Part shown: positions 12,391 to 20,776 of the stretch, in pieces
Layout of the letters: every line of letters begins with the position of its first letter
Numbering within the stretch: the first letter of the stretch is position 1
DNA from: Paraburkholderia nodosa
Lineage (GTDB): Bacteria > Pseudomonadota > Gammaproteobacteria > Burkholderiales > Burkholderiaceae
DNA: 64,000 nt
Direction of reading: 5' to 3'
NCBI RefSeq assembly: GCF_001718195.1
Contig: NZ_MCNV01000003.1
Coordinates: 434,001 to 498,000 of the forward strand
Program-made: the position numbers and the translations under genes
The notes under the pieces: model-generated
Told to the model about the DNA's origin: nothing
The model's input: only the letters and a program-made list of their open reading frames with translations
Databases searched by the model: none

Positions 12391-12819
12391 TCAGGCGATG
12401 GGAGGAGGCAAAGGAGGCGCGTGCGTAATGCCGGCACGCAAGGCCGCGGGAAGCACGACAAGCGTGGAACGGGCGCCGGTTTGCGCGTCGAATGCAGTCA
12501 CGGCAGAAGGCACGCTGCAATGCGCGCAGCAGCCCGCGACACAGCAACTCGCGCCACAACTGGAATGCGAGCCGTGACGACGGTTGCTCGTCCCGGCGCA
12601 ACGATCCGCGACGACGTGCGGCGTGAGTGCGACGTGCGCCGCCATTGCATCGTGCTGCGTGTGCTCGCACGCCATCGCGCCGCGCACGGAAAGCAGCGCG
12701 AGCAGGCAGACGAGAAGGAAGCGATAGACGACTGGCACGATGAACGAAACCGCGGAGTGACTCGATTGACCAATGCCATGATAGCGCACGGACTGATCGA
12801 AGTCGGCTAGCCCGTCCAT
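12391..12819 (-). CDS. Cys/His-rich exported small protein, copper-linked hypothetical
   Basis: Up to 142 residues. A hydrophobic signal (about residues 28-50, ending RGAMA) is followed by a mature part rich in His and Cys, including a C-x3-CC-x3-CC-x2-C cluster, and a Pro-rich tail (APPLPPPIA). The position just ahead of the multicopper oxidase, on the same strand, suggests a periplasmic copper-binding or copper-sensing protein, loosely like the small CopL/DUF2946-type proteins; I do not recognise a firm family. No good Shine-Dalgarno precedes the ATG at 12819, and a GTG close to the signal peptide is an alternative start. Confidence 0.6.
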   Translation of the reverse strand: MDGLADFDQSVRYHGIGQSSHSAVSFIVPVVYRFLLVCLLALLSVRGAMACEHTQHDAMAAHVALTPHVVADRCAGTSNRRHGSHSSCGASCCVAGCCAHCSVPSAVTAFDAQTGARSTLVVLPAALRAGITHAPPLPPPIA

Positions 12820-12846
12820 CCGTGACGATTTTGCGGCGAGCCGGAT

Positions 12847-12882
12847 AAAAAACCGGCAGAACTTTCGGTCTGCCGGTTTTTT
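12847..12882 (-). terminator. Terminator of icd, bidirectional form
   Basis: Perfect 12-bp stem AAAACCGGCAGA/TCTGCCGGTTTT with an 8-base loop. The stem runs into T tracts on both strands; icd reads into it on the minus strand. Confidence 0.88.
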
Positions 12883-12912
12883 CTGCTGGGACAGCGATGA
12901 ACCGTCTTGCGC

Positions 12913-14169
12913 CTACATATTCTCGATCATCACCTGCCCGAAGCCCGAGCACGACACCTGCGTCGCCCCTTCCATCAAACGCGCGAAGTCATAGGTCACG
13001 CGCTTTTGCAGAATCGACTTCTCCATCGAAGCAATGATGAGGTTGGCCGCTTCGAACCAGCCGAGATGACGCAGCATCATTTCCGCCGAGAGAATTTCGG
13101 AACCCGGATTCACATAGTCCTTGCCCGCATACTTGGGGGCCGTGCCGTGCGTCGCCTCGAACATCGCCACGGAGTCCGAAAGATTCGCACCCGGGGCGAT
13201 ACCGATGCCGCCCACCTGGGCCGCCAGTGCGTCGGAAATGTAGTCGCCGTTCAGGTTCAGCGTGGCGATCACGTCGTATTCGGCCGGGCGCAGCAGGATC
13301 TGCTGCAGGAAAGCATCGGCGATCACGTCCTTGACCACGATGTCGCCGCCCGTCTTCGGATTCTTGATCTTCATCCACGGGCCGCCGTCTATCAGTTCCG
13401 CTGCGAACTCCTTCTGCGCGAGCGCATAGCCGTAGTCGCGGAACGCGCCTTCGGTGTACTTCATGATGTTGCCCTTGTGCACGAGCGTGACCGAGCGGCG
13501 CTCGTTGTCGATCGCATACTGGATCGCCTTGCGCACGAGACGCTCCGTGCCCTCGCGCGACACCGGCTTGACGCCGACGCCGGAACTGTCCGGGAAGCGG
13601 ATCTTCGCCACGCCCATCTCTTCGCGCAGGAACTTGATGAGCTTCTTCGCGCCTTCGGACTCCGCGGGCCATTCGATGCCCGCATAGATGTCCTCCGAGT
13701 TCTCGCGGAAGATGACCATGTTGACCTTCTCCGGCGCGCGCACCGGCGAGGGCACGCCCTTGAAGTACTGCACGGGACGCAGGCACACGTACAGATCGAG
13801 CTGCTGGCGCAGCGCGACGTTGAGCGAGCGGATGCCACCCCCCACCGGCGTCGTGAGCGGCCCCTTGATCGACACCACGTATTCCTTCACGACGTCGAGC
13901 GTTTCTTCGGGCAGCCACACGTCGGGACCGTAGACGCGGGTCGCCTTCTCGCCCGCGTAGATTTCCATCCAGTGAATCTTGCGCTTGCCGCCATAGGCCT
14001 TTTCGACTGCCGCATCGACCACCTTCAGCATGACCGGCGTAATGTCCACGCCCGTGCCATCGCCTTCGATGTACGGGATGATCGGCTGGTCCGAGACGTT
14101 GAGCGAGAAGTCCGGATTGACGGTGATCTTTTCACCGCCGGTCGGAACCACGATGTGCTGATACGGCAT
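12913..14169 (-). CDS. icd: NADP-dependent isocitrate dehydrogenase
   Basis: TCA-cycle enzyme converting isocitrate to 2-oxoglutarate with NADPH production. The 418-residue protein matches the E. coli Icd type: [14 protein letters not shown], the [10 protein letters not shown] segment holding the serine that AceK phosphorylates in E. coli, [15 protein letters not shown], and the metal site region [23 protein letters not shown] at 14169 is chosen for the GGAG 7 bases before it and the typical MPYQHI start. Divergent from the pseudouridine synthase gene, with a strong palindrome between. Confidence 0.97.
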   Translation of the reverse strand: MPYQHIVVPTGGEKITVNPDFSLNVSDQPIIPYIEGDGTGVDITPVMLKVVDAAVEKAYGGKRKIHWMEIYAGEKATRVYGPDVWLPEETLDVVKEYVVSIKGPLTTPVGGGIRSLNVALRQQLDLYVCLRPVQYFKGVPSPVRAPEKVNMVIFRENSEDIYAGIEWPAESEGAKKLIKFLREEMGVAKIRFPDSSGVGVKPVSREGTERLVRKAIQYAIDNERRSVTLVHKGNIMKYTEGAFRDYGYALAQKEFAAELIDGGPWMKIKNPKTGGDIVVKDVIADAFLQQILLRPAEYDVIATLNLNGDYISDALAAQVGGIGIAPGANLSDSVAMFEATHGTAPKYAGKDYVNPGSEILSAEMMLRHLGWFEAANLIIASMEKSILQKRVTYDFARLMEGATQVSCSGFGQVMIENM

Positions 14170-14512
14170 GATCGACTCCAGTAAGGGCAAGGCTGTTGTA
14201 GCGGGTGTGACGCGCGCTCGGCGGCTCGCGGCGGCGGCGAAGCCTGTTCGCCCGGCGAGAGCGGGCGGCTTGCCTTGGTGGCGCGAACAGCCCGTCGGCG
14301 TGAGGATCTGGCGGCTATTCTAGCCCACGCCTCGCGCATGCGTGGCGCGCCCTTCACACGAACGCCGGCGCAAGGCAAGCCGCTTGCGCCCCGATGGGTG
14401 ATCGGTTCCGCTCGTGTCTTATATCTTATATAAGACATAGCAAACCGCTTAACGTAATATGCATTAAGATCTCGGCGCCAGCCCGTCATCTATTCGTCCA
14501 CGTCGCCCTGTC
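14170..14512. other. Divergent intergenic region, icd / rluE-like gene
   Basis: 343 bp. The icd-proximal part is GC-rich with no clear signal; the rluE-proximal part is distinctly AT-rich and carries the palindrome at 14415-14437. Confidence 0.7.
14415..14437. promoter_or_regulatory. Perfect palindrome, putative operator
   Basis: TGTCTTATAT-CTT-ATATAAGACA: two perfect 10-bp arms around 3 bases. The form (arms joined by a short AT-rich centre) is that of a dimeric, perhaps GntR-type, regulator site. It lies about 245 bp upstream of icd and 75 bp upstream of the rluE-like start. Confidence 0.7.
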
Positions 14513-15094
14513 ATGCGTTTAATCGCCCTCAATAAACCGTTCGGCACCATCTGTCAGTTTTCGCCGCACGAAACACGTCAGTCTCTCGCAGACTGGGTGA
14601 AGGTACCGGGCGTCTATCCCGCGGGCCGGCTCGACTCCGATAGCGAAGGTCTCCTGCTGCTCACCGACGACGGCGCCTTGCAAGCGCGCATTGCCGAACC
14701 GAAACGCAAGCTCGTGAAGCGCTATTGGGCACAAGTGGAAGGCGAACCCGATGCGGGTGCGCTTGCCGCACTCGAACGCGGCGTCGATCTCGGTGACTTC
14801 GTGACACAGCCGTGTCGAACAAGAATCATTGTTGAGCCCGACAATCTCTGGCCGCGTAGTCCGCCGATTCGCTATCGCGCGTCGATACCCAGCACGTGGG
14901 TCGAGATTGCGATCAGCGAAGGCAAGAACCGGCAGGTGCGACGCATGACCGCGGCAGTGGGCTATCCAACGTTGCGGCTAGTACGCGTCGCGATCGGCGC
15001 GCTCGATATTTTTTCGCTTGGCCTCGCTCCCGGCGAAAGCATCGACGTGCCCACCAATGCACCCTGGCAAAACACCCCTCACAAACACAAGTGA
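14513..15094 (+). CDS. rluE: 23S rRNA pseudouridine synthase, RluE/RsuA family
   Basis: Converts a specific uridine in rRNA to pseudouridine; the RluE group modifies U2457 of 23S rRNA. The 193-residue protein lacks an S4 domain at the N-terminus and starts directly with the catalytic fold (LIALNKPFGTICQF), as RluE does. The catalytic aspartate is D41 in GRLDSDSEGLLLLT, and the late motif GKNRQVRRMTAAVG is present. The RluE assignment rests on the domain layout; another RsuA-group member is possible. Confidence 0.85.
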   Translation: MRLIALNKPFGTICQFSPHETRQSLADWVKVPGVYPAGRLDSDSEGLLLLTDDGALQARIAEPKRKLVKRYWAQVEGEPDAGALAALERGVDLGDFVTQPCRTRIIVEPDNLWPRSPPIRYRASIPSTWVEIAISEGKNRQVRRMTAAVGYPTLRLVRVAIGALDIFSLGLAPGESIDVPTNAPWQNTPHKHK

Positions 15095-15438
15095 TTGTTG
15101 TGCAAGCACTTTTCGCGTGCTGATCATTTTTTTTCGAATTACGCGGCACGTCCCGCGCCTTTCTGTTGCGTCTCGTTACGAAGCAAATGAAAAGATTGCG
15201 TCAACCGTCTCGCGAGACCATGCGTTATTCGACGCAGATGCCGCCAGAAGCTATCCGGCATTTAGCCTTCAGGGTCCTCGCAGCAATGTGCGGTCCCGAC
15301 CGCTGGCAGACGCAAAAATCAAATTCACGCGAATTTGTCGAAAGCGACTGTCAACCGAAAGGTGGATGGCACGTTTACCGACCTGACTCCAAAAACCGGG
15401 TCACTTGGTTAATTAACTCAAGCTTGAGGATTCACAAC
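15095..15438. other. Intergenic region with weak terminator and palindromes
   Basis: 344 bp without a gene. Near 15112-15136 a 5-bp AGCAC/GTGCT stem followed by eight T may end the rluE-like transcript. The right end holds adjoining palindromes GTTAATTAAC (15408-15417) and CTCAAGCTTGAG (15417-15428). Confidence 0.6.
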
Positions 15439-15639
15439 ATGAACAAACTGATCGCTGCTCTGGTCGCTGGTCTCTTCGCATCGGCTGCATTCGCACAAGC
15501 TTCGGCTCCGGAAGCTGCTTCGGCTGCTCCGGCTGCTGCTGCTTCGGCTGCTCACAAGTCGTCGCACAAGAAGGCCCACAAGAAGTCGTCGCACAAGAAG
15601 GCAGCGAAGGCTGAAGCCGCTTCGGCAGCTTCGGAGTAA
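15439..15639 (+). CDS. Small exported Ala/Lys/His-rich protein, hypothetical
   Basis: 66 residues: a clear Sec signal (MNKLIAALVAGLFASAAFAQ), an Ala/Ser/Pro stretch, then a basic low-complexity tract built of SSHKKAHKK-like units, and an Ala-rich acidic end. Function unknown; proteins of this make-up are frequent in Burkholderiaceae. The longer in-frame opening upstream is rejected: the ATG at 15439 has TTGAGGA 8 bases before it and begins the signal peptide exactly. The gene stands alone, with its own terminator. Confidence 0.8.
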   Translation: MNKLIAALVAGLFASAAFAQASAPEAASAAPAAAASAAHKSSHKKAHKKSSHKKAAKAEAASAASE

Positions 15640-15694
15640 GCTTGTTGTAAGACGCATGAAGAAGCGGCACGCGTTGCCGTTCTTCAGCGCGACG

Positions 15695-15728
15695 AAAGGC
15701 AGAGCGCTGCAAGGCGTTCTGCCTTTTT
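15695..15728 (+). terminator. Terminator of the small exported-protein gene
   Basis: AAAGGCAG stem paired with CTGCCTTT, with additional GCGC/GCGT pairing inside, ending in TTTTT. Confidence 0.8.
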
Positions 15729-15872
15729 GTTTGGCTGCCTGTTTTTTTAGCCATTTTTTCGTCACGCACGCTCGCCGTATCACGTCGATGACGTGAACCG
15801 CGCCGCGCATTTTGACCCGCTCTGACCTGGTCGCGTAACATGCGCGGATTAACCTACAGCAAGGAGTCTCTC

Positions 15873-16391
15873 GTGCGATTTTCCCTGCGCTCGTTCTTCG
15901 TGCGCTGCGCGCTTGTCGTCGCATTGCCATTGGCCGCTGTCGCGGCGCTCATGTTCACCGCGACAGCCACGTCGAGCATCGCGCAGGCGCAGCAGATGCC
16001 GCCGGGCGCCAGGCAGCCGGGCGAATTTCCGCGCGTGAAGCTCACGGCAGGCATGTTCGTGATCGACGCAGCGGTCGCCGCCAACGACGCGGACCGTGAA
16101 CAAGGCCTCATGTACCGTTCGCAGCTCGGGCCCAATGAAGGCATGCTGTTCGTGTTCGGCGAAAACGCCGTGCACTGCTTCTGGATGAAGAACACGCTGA
16201 TCCCGCTGTCGATCGCGTTCATTCGCGCCGACGGTACGATCACCGACATCGACGAGATGCAGGCCGAAACGACCAACAACCACTGCCCGCGCAACAACGG
16301 CGTCTTCGCGCTCGAAATGCCGAAGGGCTGGTTCACGGCGAAGGGCATCAAGCCCGGCATGAAGATTCAGGGACTGCCGCCGCTGCAGTAA
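15873..16391 (+). CDS. Exported DUF192-family protein
   Basis: 172-residue protein of the DUF192 family, whose role is not established. It has a Sec signal/anchor (MRFSLRSFFVRCALVV and a hydrophobic run to AQAQ) and then the compact DUF192 fold with DREQGLMYRSQL, GMLFVFGE, CFWMKNTLIPLSIAFI and ITDIDEMQ. A GTG at 15873 is preferred over an ATG 11 codons upstream because AAGGAG sits 6 bases before it and it starts the signal peptide cleanly. Confidence 0.85.
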   Translation: MRFSLRSFFVRCALVVALPLAAVAALMFTATATSSIAQAQQMPPGARQPGEFPRVKLTAGMFVIDAAVAANDADREQGLMYRSQLGPNEGMLFVFGENAVHCFWMKNTLIPLSIAFIRADGTITDIDEMQAETTNNHCPRNNGVFALEMPKGWFTAKGIKPGMKIQGLPPLQ

Positions 16392-16439
16392 GCGCGCGTT
16401 GTCCCAGCGCGCGCCATTCGCGCGCTGCGCGAAAAGCGC

Positions 16440-16477
16440 AAGCCGGCCCCGCACGTACGCGGCGCCGGCTTTTTTTG
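16440..16477 (+). terminator. Terminator after the DUF192 gene
   Basis: AGCCGGC/GCCGGCT stem with a further CCGC/GCGG stem inside and seven T after it. The remaining 220 bp up to the EF-G gene show only a weak TATAAA at 16583 and no gene. Confidence 0.85.
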
Positions 16478-16703
16478 CGCCCGCCTGCCCGCCGGCGCAC
16501 CGACTGGCGCCGCTGTACAGCGCTGTCGCCGCTTCCCGCGCCGCGGCATACGCCCTGCAAAACCGGCGCGCAAGCGCTATCCTATAAATCCCCCGCATGA
16601 CGCGTGCCACCAGGGCGCGCTCATGCGGCGCATCGGGCCGCGCGCTGGCCGCGCCGCGTGCCGCCCGGCAGCTTCCATGGCGCGTCATTCCAAGGAGATC
16701 ACC

Positions 16704-18812
16704 GTGCCTCGCAAGACCCCCATCGAGCGCTATCGCAACATCGGGATCAGCGCTCACATCGACGCCGGCAAAACCACGACGACCGAGCGCATCCTTTTCT
16801 ACACCGGCGTGAATCACAAGCTCGGCGAGGTTCACGACGGCGCGGCGACCATGGACTGGATGGAGCAGGAACAGGAACGCGGCATCACGATCACCTCGGC
16901 CGCGACCACTGCGTTCTGGAAGGGCATGGCCGGCAATTACCCCGAACACCGCATCAACATCATCGACACCCCGGGGCACGTGGACTTCACGATCGAGGTC
17001 GAGCGCTCCATGCGCGTGCTCGACGGCGCGTGCATGGTGTACGACTCCGTGGGCGGCGTGCAGCCGCAGTCGGAAACCGTGTGGCGTCAGGCGAACAAGT
17101 ACAAGGTACCGCGCATCGCGTTCGTCAACAAGATGGACCGCGTGGGCGCGGACTTCTTCCGCGTGCAGCGGCAGATCGGCGAGCGCCTGAAGGGCGTGGC
17201 CGTGCCTATCCAGATTCCGGTGGGCGCGGAAGATCACTTCCAGGGCGTGGTCGATCTCGTGAAGATGAAGGCGATCGTCTGGGACGACGAGAGCCAGGGT
17301 GTGAAGTTCGAGTACGAGGACATTCCCGCGAATCTCGTCGAGCTCGCGCACGAGTGGCGCGAGAAGATGGTCGAAGCCGCCGCCGAAGCCGACGAAACGC
17401 TGCTCGAAAAGTACCTTCACGATCACGAAAGCCTGACCGAAGAGGAAATCAAGGGCGGCCTGCGCAAGCGCACGATCGCCAACGAGATCGTGCCGATGCT
17501 CTGTGGCAGCGCGTTCAAGAACAAGGGCGTGCAGGCCATGCTCGACGCTGTGATCGACTATCTGCCCTCGCCGGTGGACGTGCCCGCGATTCTCGGCCAC
17601 GACCTCCACGACAAGGAGATCGAGCGCCACCCGAGCGATGACGAGCCGTTCTCCGCACTCGCCTTCAAGATCATGACCGACCCGTTCGTCGGCCAGCTGA
17701 TCTTCTTCCGCGTCTATTCGGGCGTGGTGAATTCGGGCGATACGGTGCTCAACGCGACCAAGGACAAGAAGGAGCGCCTGGGCCGCATCCTGCAGATGCA
17801 CGCGAACGAACGCAAGGAAATCAAGGAGGTGCGGGCGGGCGACATCGCCGCGGCCGTGGGCCTGAAGGAAGCGACGACGGGCGACACGCTCTGCGATCCG
17901 GCGCATGCCATCGTGCTCGAACGGATGATCTTCCCCGAGCCGGTGATCTCGCAGGCCGTCGAGCCGAAGACCAAGGCCGATCAGGAGAAGATGGGCATCG
18001 CGCTCAATCGCCTCGCGCAGGAAGACCCGTCGTTCCGCGTGCAGACCGACGAAGAGTCCGGCCAGACCATCATCTCGGGCATGGGCGAGCTGCACCTCGA
18101 AATTCTCGTCGACCGCATGAAGCGCGAGTTCGGCGTGGAGGCGACCGTCGGCAAGCCGCAGGTCGCGTATCGCGAGACCGTGAAGAACAAGGTCGAAGAT
18201 GTGGAAGGCAAGTTCGTCAAGCAGTCGGGCGGGCGCGGCCAGTATGGTCACGCCGTCATCACGCTCGAACCGCAGACGCCGGGCAAGGGCTACGAATTCG
18301 TCGACGCCATTAAGGGCGGCGTGATTCCGCGCGAGTTCATCCCGGCGGTCGACAAGGGCATTCAGGAAACGCTCAAGGCAGGCGTGCTCGCGGGCTACCC
18401 GGTGGTCGACACGAAGGTCACGCTCACGTTCGGCTCGTACCACGACGTGGACTCGAACGAAAACGCCTTCCGTATGGCCGGTTCGATGGCCTTCAAGGAA
18501 GCGATGCGCAGGGCCAAGCCGATCCTGCTCGAACCGATGATGGCCGTGGAAGTGGAGACGCCCGAGGACTTCATGGGCAACGTGATGGGCGACCTGTCGA
18601 GCCGTCGCGGCATCGTGCAGGGCATGGAGGACATCGCGGGCGGCGGCGGCAAGATCGTGCGCGCCGAAGTGCCGCTCTCGGAGATGTTCGGCTACTCCAC
18701 GTCGCTGCGCTCGCTCACGCAAGGCCGCGCCACCTACACGATGGAGTTCAAGCACTACGCAGAAACCCCGCAGAACGTGGCCGAAGCGGTCATCAACGCG
18801 AAGAAGACGTAA
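16704..18812 (+). CDS. fusA: Elongation factor G, stand-alone second-copy type
   Basis: Translational GTPase that drives translocation, and with RRF splits ribosomes. 702 residues with intact G motifs [26 protein letters not shown] and CGSAFKNKG, followed by domains II-V. A GTG at 16704 is chosen: AAGGAG lies 6 bases before it and the protein starts [13 protein letters not shown] as EF-Gs do. It is not in an rpsL-rpsG-tuf setting, so I infer the second EF-G found beside the str-operon copy in these genomes. Confidence 0.93.
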   Translation: MPRKTPIERYRNIGISAHIDAGKTTTTERILFYTGVNHKLGEVHDGAATMDWMEQEQERGITITSAATTAFWKGMAGNYPEHRINIIDTPGHVDFTIEVERSMRVLDGACMVYDSVGGVQPQSETVWRQANKYKVPRIAFVNKMDRVGADFFRVQRQIGERLKGVAVPIQIPVGAEDHFQGVVDLVKMKAIVWDDESQGVKFEYEDIPANLVELAHEWREKMVEAAAEADETLLEKYLHDHESLTEEEIKGGLRKRTIANEIVPMLCGSAFKNKGVQAMLDAVIDYLPSPVDVPAILGHDLHDKEIERHPSDDEPFSALAFKIMTDPFVGQLIFFRVYSGVVNSGDTVLNATKDKKERLGRILQMHANERKEIKEVRAGDIAAAVGLKEATTGDTLCDPAHAIVLERMIFPEPVISQAVEPKTKADQEKMGIALNRLAQEDPSFRVQTDEESGQTIISGMGELHLEILVDRMKREFGVEATVGKPQVAYRETVKNKVEDVEGKFVKQSGGRGQYGHAVITLEPQTPGKGYEFVDAIKGGVIPREFIPAVDKGIQETLKAGVLAGYPVVDTKVTLTFGSYHDVDSNENAFRMAGSMAFKEAMRRAKPILLEPMMAVEVETPEDFMGNVMGDLSSRRGIVQGMEDIAGGGGKIVRAEVPLSEMFGYSTSLRSLTQGRATYTMEFKHYAETPQNVAEAVINAKKT

Positions 18813-18845
18813 AGTCGGCGACGTGCAGGCGTTGCTGTGCACACG

Positions 18846-18875
18846 AAAGCCCGTCCCCTGCGGACGGGCTTTTTT
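18846..18875 (+). terminator. Terminator of the EF-G gene
   Basis: AAAGCCCGTCC/GGACGGGCTTT stem with a 5-base loop, followed by a T run. Confidence 0.92.
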
Positions 18876-18952
18876 GCTTGCGCGCGGCGCAATTTTGACC
18901 ATGCCACAATGCGGCGATGACGCTGCGCCGCCACAGTCAAGGAGACACGACG

Positions 18953-19459
18953 ATGAGTCACGAACACGATCATGAGCATCCTCGCGACGACGCACCGATC
19001 GACTGGCGCGAAAACGGCGTCAAGGTGATACGCGGCGACCAGCTCGACACGAACACGGCGCAAACGCCCGGCATGAACCGCGCGGCCGCGATCAATGCGG
19101 CGCGCGTGGGCGCGCAGAAGATCTGGGCGGGCACGGTGACGATCCATCCGAACGCGAAGACCGGCGCGCATCATCATGGCGCGCTGGAAAGCGTGATCTA
19201 CGTCGTGCGCGGTCACGCGCGCATGCGCTGGGGCGAGCATCTGGAGTTCACGGCCGAGGCGGGCCCGGGCGACTTCATCTTCGTGCCGCCCTACGTCCCG
19301 CACCAGGAGATCAACGCCAGCACCGACGATCCGCTCGAATGCGTGCTCGTGCGCAGCGACAACGAGGCCGTGGTGGTGAACCTGAACATCGACGCCGTCG
19401 AAGCGCCGGAAACCGTGTACTGGGTCGATCCCATCCACCGTCATCCGCACGACCATTGA
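18953..19459 (+). CDS. Cupin-domain protein
   Basis: 168-residue single cupin barrel, probably metal-binding. Cupin motif 1 is seen in GAHHHGALESVIYVVRGHARM and motif 2 in PGDFIFVPPYVPHQEIN, giving a possible His/His/Glu/His metal site. Both ends are His-rich (MSHEHDHEHP and HRHPHDH), and the next gene downstream is a nickel/cobalt permease 48 bp away, so a link to metal handling is possible but only inferred. ATG at 18953 has AAGGAG 8 bases upstream. Confidence 0.82.
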   Translation: MSHEHDHEHPRDDAPIDWRENGVKVIRGDQLDTNTAQTPGMNRAAAINAARVGAQKIWAGTVTIHPNAKTGAHHHGALESVIYVVRGHARMRWGEHLEFTAEAGPGDFIFVPPYVPHQEINASTDDPLECVLVRSDNEAVVVNLNIDAVEAPETVYWVDPIHRHPHDH

Positions 19460-19507
19460 GCGCGCGGCAGCCCGTTCCGCCTACCACGACGCAATGATCC
19501 ACTGACG

Positions 19508-20524
19508 ATGCCCGCCGCCTCGCTCCGCGCCCGCCTGATTCCGCTCTATGCCGCGCTCATCGCCGCCAACCTCGGCGCGTGGGCGTGGGCGCTGATCGCG
19601 TTTCGCCACTATCCGCTGCTGCTCGGCACGGCGCTGCTCGCCTACGGCTTCGGCCTGCGTCACGCGGTGGACGCCGACCACATCGCCGCCATCGACGCCG
19701 TCACGCGCAAGCTCATGCAGCAGGGCCAGCGCCCGCTCGGCGTGGGACTCGCGTTCTCGCTCGGCCATTCGACGGTCGTGATCGTCGCCACGCTCGGCAT
19801 CGCGCTCACGGCGCTCTCGCTGCATGGCCGCTTCGAGCAGTTCCACGAGATCGGCTCGATCATCGGCACGCTCGTTTCGTCGACGTTCCTGCTCGTACTC
19901 GCGGGTGTGAACCTCGTGATCCTGCGCGACGTGTGGATGCGTTACCGCCGCGCGCAGCAAGGCGACGACGCAGCGCTCGCCGCCGCCTCGAATACACCCG
20001 CGCCAGCCGGCCTCTTCTCGCGCGCGCTCAGGCCGCTCTTTGCGCTCGTCACGAAAAGCTGGCATCTGTACCCCGTGGGCGTGCTGTTCGGCCTCGGCTT
20101 CGACACGGCCACCGAAATCGGCCTGCTCGCCATCGCCGCCGCCGAAGCGGGCAAGGGCCTGCCGATCTATTCGATTCTCGTGTTCCCCGCGCTCTTCACG
20201 GCGGGCATGACGCTCGTCGATTCCACCGACAACGTGCTGATGGTCCACGCCTACGGCTGGGCGATGGACGATCCCAGGCGCAAGCTCTACTACAACGCGA
20301 GCATCACGTTCGTCTCGGCGCTCGTGGCGATCGTGATCGGCGGCGTGGAAGCCCTCGGGCTCATCGCCGACAAGCTCGGCGCGAGCGGCGGCGCGTGGAC
20401 GCTCATCGCAGGTCTGAACGAGCGCTTCGGCGAACTGGGCTACGGCATCGTCGCGGCATTCATCGCCTGCTGGATCGGCTCGGTGCTGTTCCATCGCTGG
20501 CGCCGGCCCGCCGTGGCCCGCTAG
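19508..20524 (+). CDS. Nickel/cobalt transporter, NiCoT (HoxN/NixA) family
   Basis: Inner-membrane high-affinity Ni/Co permease, 338 residues with about eight hydrophobic segments. The NiCoT signatures are intact: GLRHAVDADHIAAIDA in segment II, LGHSTVV, GFDTATEI and GMTLVDSTDN. Metal preference (Ni or Co) cannot be read. It follows the His-rich cupin by 48 bp, probably one transcript, and is 252 bp ahead of the ABC importer. Confidence 0.93.
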   Translation: MPAASLRARLIPLYAALIAANLGAWAWALIAFRHYPLLLGTALLAYGFGLRHAVDADHIAAIDAVTRKLMQQGQRPLGVGLAFSLGHSTVVIVATLGIALTALSLHGRFEQFHEIGSIIGTLVSSTFLLVLAGVNLVILRDVWMRYRRAQQGDDAALAAASNTPAPAGLFSRALRPLFALVTKSWHLYPVGVLFGLGFDTATEIGLLAIAAAEAGKGLPIYSILVFPALFTAGMTLVDSTDNVLMVHAYGWAMDDPRRKLYYNASITFVSALVAIVIGGVEALGLIADKLGASGGAWTLIAGLNERFGELGYGIVAAFIACWIGSVLFHRWRRPAVAR

Positions 20525-20776
20525 GACACTCGCGCCCCTCTGACGACTGCACGGCGCGCCACGCGCGCGCAACCCCGCGAAACCCTACCCTTCGCCTCGT
20601 TTGCCGAAAGCGCGTAAACTAGGCGCTGCTATTGCGCGCCTGGTGCGCCCGATAGCCCCGTCAATCGTTTCACCTTGCTGCACCCATTCGTCGTCTGCCG
20701 TACCGCATGCCGCCGTCGCGCAAGCCCTCGGGCCTCGCGCGTCCCCTGAACGGAAAACGCACGGAAACCCGCACCG

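Noticed and set aside
15849..18995. Very long minus-strand open frame opposite the EF-G gene
   Set aside because: It mirrors the codon bias of the GC-rich sense gene, has Arg/His/Glu-rich nonsense composition and no family likeness.
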